Shown piece by piece: positions 14,391-15,468 of a stretch of DNA of 15,468 bases. The notes under the pieces are model-generated. The model was not told the DNA's origin. It ran no database searches and saw only the letters and a list, made by a program, of their open reading frames with translations. This DNA is from Sediminispirochaeta sp964394395 (GTDB taxonomy: Bacteria > Spirochaetota > Spirochaetia > DSM-16054 > Sediminispirochaetaceae). The position numbers and the translations under genes are program-made. Numbering within the stretch: position 1 is the stretch's first letter; each line of letters begins with the position of its first letter. The stretch covers positions 1 through 15,468 of the forward strand of contig CAYMWV010000074.1 in NCBI GenBank assembly GCA_964394395.1. Reading direction: 5' to 3'.

Positions 14391-14412
14391 ATCCTTATCT
14401 CCTTATCTCCTT
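14391..14412 (-). promoter_or_regulatory. Tandem Shine-Dalgarno sequences
   Basis: On the - strand two exact AAGGAGAT units (14405-14412 and 14397-14404) and a partial AAGGAT (14391-14396) run directly into the ATG at 14390. The distances are 14, 6 and 0 bases approximately; the middle copy has the best spacing. Confidence 0.6.
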
Positions 14413-14438
14413 GTCTTATATATCATTTGTCTCTGAAC

Positions 14439-14780
14439 TTAATGGTGATGATCCTCGGTACAGGCGCTTTCGCCCCCTTCAAGCGTTCCATCAGTAAAGG
14501 CTCGAATTGCCTCTTCTGCGCTGCCGCTTACACCAATTACACAATCAACCCCGTTGGCCTTAAAGAGATCGATGGCCTTCTGTCCCATACCTCCGGCAAT
14601 AATCACCGAAGCCCCCAGACCAGCCACAAAGGGAGGAAGTGCCCCCGGGGTGTGCCCGGGGTTAGCAACCGCATCTGTGGAATTTACCTTACCATCTTTG
14701 ATATCGGCAACAAGAAAGTGATCACAATGACCAAAATGGGCCGACACCTCTCCATTTTCAACTGCTACAGCAATTTTCAT
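14439..14780 (-). CDS. NifX/NifB-type dinitrogenase cofactor biosynthesis family protein, His-tailed
   Basis: A 113-residue member of the same family as the next gene but with a different tail. The core has MKIAVAVENGEVSAHFGHCDHF, where HFGHCDHF matches the family's conserved HFGxCxxF, then NPGHTPGALPPFVAGLG, ASVIIAGGMGQKAIDLFKANG and AEEAIRAFTDGTLE. It ends CTEDHHH, a potential metal-binding group often seen in this subfamily. The length is typical. The ATG at 14780 overlaps the TGA of the DUF5320-type gene (ATGA), and the following NifX-type gene begins 48 bases after its stop. A small metal- or cluster-carrying role is inferred. Confidence 0.92.
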   Translation of the reverse strand: MKIAVAVENGEVSAHFGHCDHFLVADIKDGKVNSTDAVANPGHTPGALPPFVAGLGASVIIAGGMGQKAIDLFKANGVDCVIGVSGSAEEAIRAFTDGTLEGGESACTEDHHH

Positions 14781-15289
14781 ACCTCTTCCTCCGTTGCGTC
14801 TTTGCCTGACGATTCTCTGGCGGCCGCTTCTTTACTTGTTTCCCGAACCGCCTCCCGGCTCTTCCGGACCCGGTCCAGTTCCTCCTGCAGGGCAGCCTCC
14901 CGGCCCGCCAGAAAGGCATCCTCCTCTTCAGCAGTGGGGGGAGCCCAGGCGAAACCGGGATCATAGGCTCCGGTATAAGATGCTCCGTAGCCCCGGCCGG
15001 ATCCTCCGGCTGCTGCACCATATCCTCCACCCCGGCCGTATCCGGGCCCAAAGCCGTATCCACCGGCTGCTGCGCCAGGTCCTCGACCCCAGGCAAATCC
15101 GGGCTCAAAGCCGCCAGCGAAACCTCTTCCGGCTCCCCGTCTTCTGCCCATACCCGGTCCCGGCCCCATTCCGGTGCCATAAGCTCTTCCATAGAGAGCC
15201 CCCGGGGCGTCATTGCCCGAACAATACCCCATGCCTCTTCCAGTCATGGCTCCTTCTCCTAATGGTCCTCTTCTGTTTCCTCTTGGCAT
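14777..15289 (-). CDS. DUF5320-type Gly-rich protein
   Basis: A 170-residue protein whose opening, MPRGNRRGPLGEGAMTGRGMGYCSG, closely follows the signature of DUF5320 proteins (MPxGDRTGPxGxGPMTGRGxGYC), which accompany NifX-type genes in many anaerobes. Residues 30-115 are Gly/Tyr/Ala/Arg-rich with repeated GYG and FAWG units; residues 118-170 form a charged helix or coiled coil (EEEDAFLAGREAALQEELDRVRK), again as in the family. Only one Cys (C23) is present. Its function is unknown. The start at 15289 has GGAGG five bases upstream. It is the first gene of the operon, and a perfect Fur box lies 46 bases upstream of its ATG. The low-complexity middle makes homology beyond the two ends uncertain. 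Confidence 0.85.
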   Translation of the reverse strand: MPRGNRRGPLGEGAMTGRGMGYCSGNDAPGALYGRAYGTGMGPGPGMGRRRGAGRGFAGGFEPGFAWGRGPGAAAGGYGFGPGYGRGGGYGAAAGGSGRGYGASYTGAYDPGFAWAPPTAEEEDAFLAGREAALQEELDRVRKSREAVRETSKEAAARESSGKDATEEEV

Positions 15290-15321
15290 AATAGCCTCCT
15301 TCCCCCATTCAGGGGTTTCTT

Positions 15322-15350
15322 ATTAATTTACTCATGATAATCATTATCAA
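15322..15350 (-). promoter_or_regulatory. Predicted promoter of the DUF5320-NifX-ATPase operon
   Basis: On the - strand TTGATA (15345-15350) and ATTAAT (15322-15327) are separated by 17 bases. The -35 is good and the -10 moderate. The expected start is near 15315, leaving a 26-base leader with a small CCCC/GGGG hairpin and the GGAGG at 15295-15299. Confidence 0.5.
15335..15349. promoter_or_regulatory. Perfect 7-1-7 Fur box
   Basis: TGATAATCATTATCA matches the Fur consensus TGATAATNATTATCA at every position and is a perfect inverted repeat. It covers the -35 and part of the spacer of the predicted promoter, the classical position for repression when iron is plentiful. The match is too long to be likely by chance in this GC-rich sequence. 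A related metalloregulator (Zur, PerR) could also bind a similar site. Confidence 0.85.
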
Positions 15351-15400
15351 TACTTACCCAAAAAAAATCGCTTCTCTTCTCCCTTGCTCCTCCCGTTCCG

Positions 15401-15468
15401 CTACTCCTTTGCAGGCCCTGGTCCCAGTCCTGGCCCCGGTCCTGGTTCAGGCTCAGACCCAGACCCAG
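15401..15468 (-). CDS. C-terminal end of a Gly-Pro-rich protein (partial)
   Basis: On the - strand one frame from the window edge to the TAG at 15401-15403 reads GSGSEPEPGPGPGLGPGPAKE, a low-complexity tail like those on other proteins of this cluster. The start and any folded domain lie beyond the right edge. Another frame is also open here, with a less regular product. It is probably the gene just upstream of the operon, separated from it by the Fur box region. Confidence 0.45.
   Translation of the reverse strand, partial: GSGSEPEPGPGPGLGPGPAKE

Noticed and set aside
11106..15289. A nitrogen-fixation gene cluster
   Set aside because: Only NifX-type small proteins are seen; nifH, nifD, nifK and a full nifB are absent, and this family is common in non-fixing anaerobes.

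Overview
The window looks like a chromosomal segment from a free-living or anaerobic spirochaete (Spirochaetia, near Spirochaeta, Sediminispirochaeta or Treponema). This is inferred from gene content: an archaeal/eukaryotic-type prolyl-tRNA synthetase ending in Tyr, a DUF2259 secreted protein of the treponemal kind, a small signal-peptide-bearing beta-rich envelope protein, an mcp-cheW pair, and an anaerobe-type set of Mrp/MinD-ferredoxin ATPases with NifX-like proteins. No rRNA or tRNA gene was recognised. The sequence is a scaffold: 100 Ns lie at 10954-11053.

Layout. 1-711 (-) is the N-terminal glutaminase (nitrilase) half of NAD+ synthetase, cut by the window edge. 712-904 holds a small repeat element with two identical 23-bp copies. 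905-1570 (+) is an SDR-like Rossmann protein. 1569-1740 is a dense array of six perfect hairpins inside two larger closing stems. 1790-3025 (+) is a divergent dicarboxylate/amino-acid symporter homologue. 3057-3743 (-) is an envelope protein; 3780-5210 (-) is proS with its own sigma70-like promoter and a 12-bp palindrome in its leader; 5324-6013 (-) is a DUF2259 protein. 6089-6853 (+) is a polytopic membrane protein, converging on a polyprenol/phytol-kinase-like gene (6950-7558, -); between them lies a second copy of the hairpin repeat seen near 1570-1622. 7844-10458 (-) is a chemotaxis pair: a chemoreceptor with a probable zinc-binding CZB-type sensor, overlapped by cheW. 10459-11105 is a gene-free, GC-rich stretch with tandem repeats and the scaffold gap.

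The most distinctive part is 11106-15400 (-): a five-gene operon with tight overlaps, consisting of a Gly-rich DUF5320-type protein, two NifX-type cofactor-binding proteins, one 655-residue protein that fuses two MinD/ferredoxin ATPases (sixteen cluster Cys, four predicted [4Fe-4S] clusters), and an Mrp/NBP35 Fe-S carrier ATPase. A perfect 7-1-7 Fur box (15335-15349) overlaps the predicted promoter of the first gene. No nitrogenase gene is visible, so an iron-controlled metallocluster assembly or storage role is a better guess than nitrogen fixation. Just upstream, the window ends inside the Gly-Pro-rich tail of another probable protein.

The strongest candidates for something undescribed are the Fur-box-controlled fused ATPase operon, the paired hairpin arrays, and the transporter homologue that has lost the canonical sodium and substrate residues.
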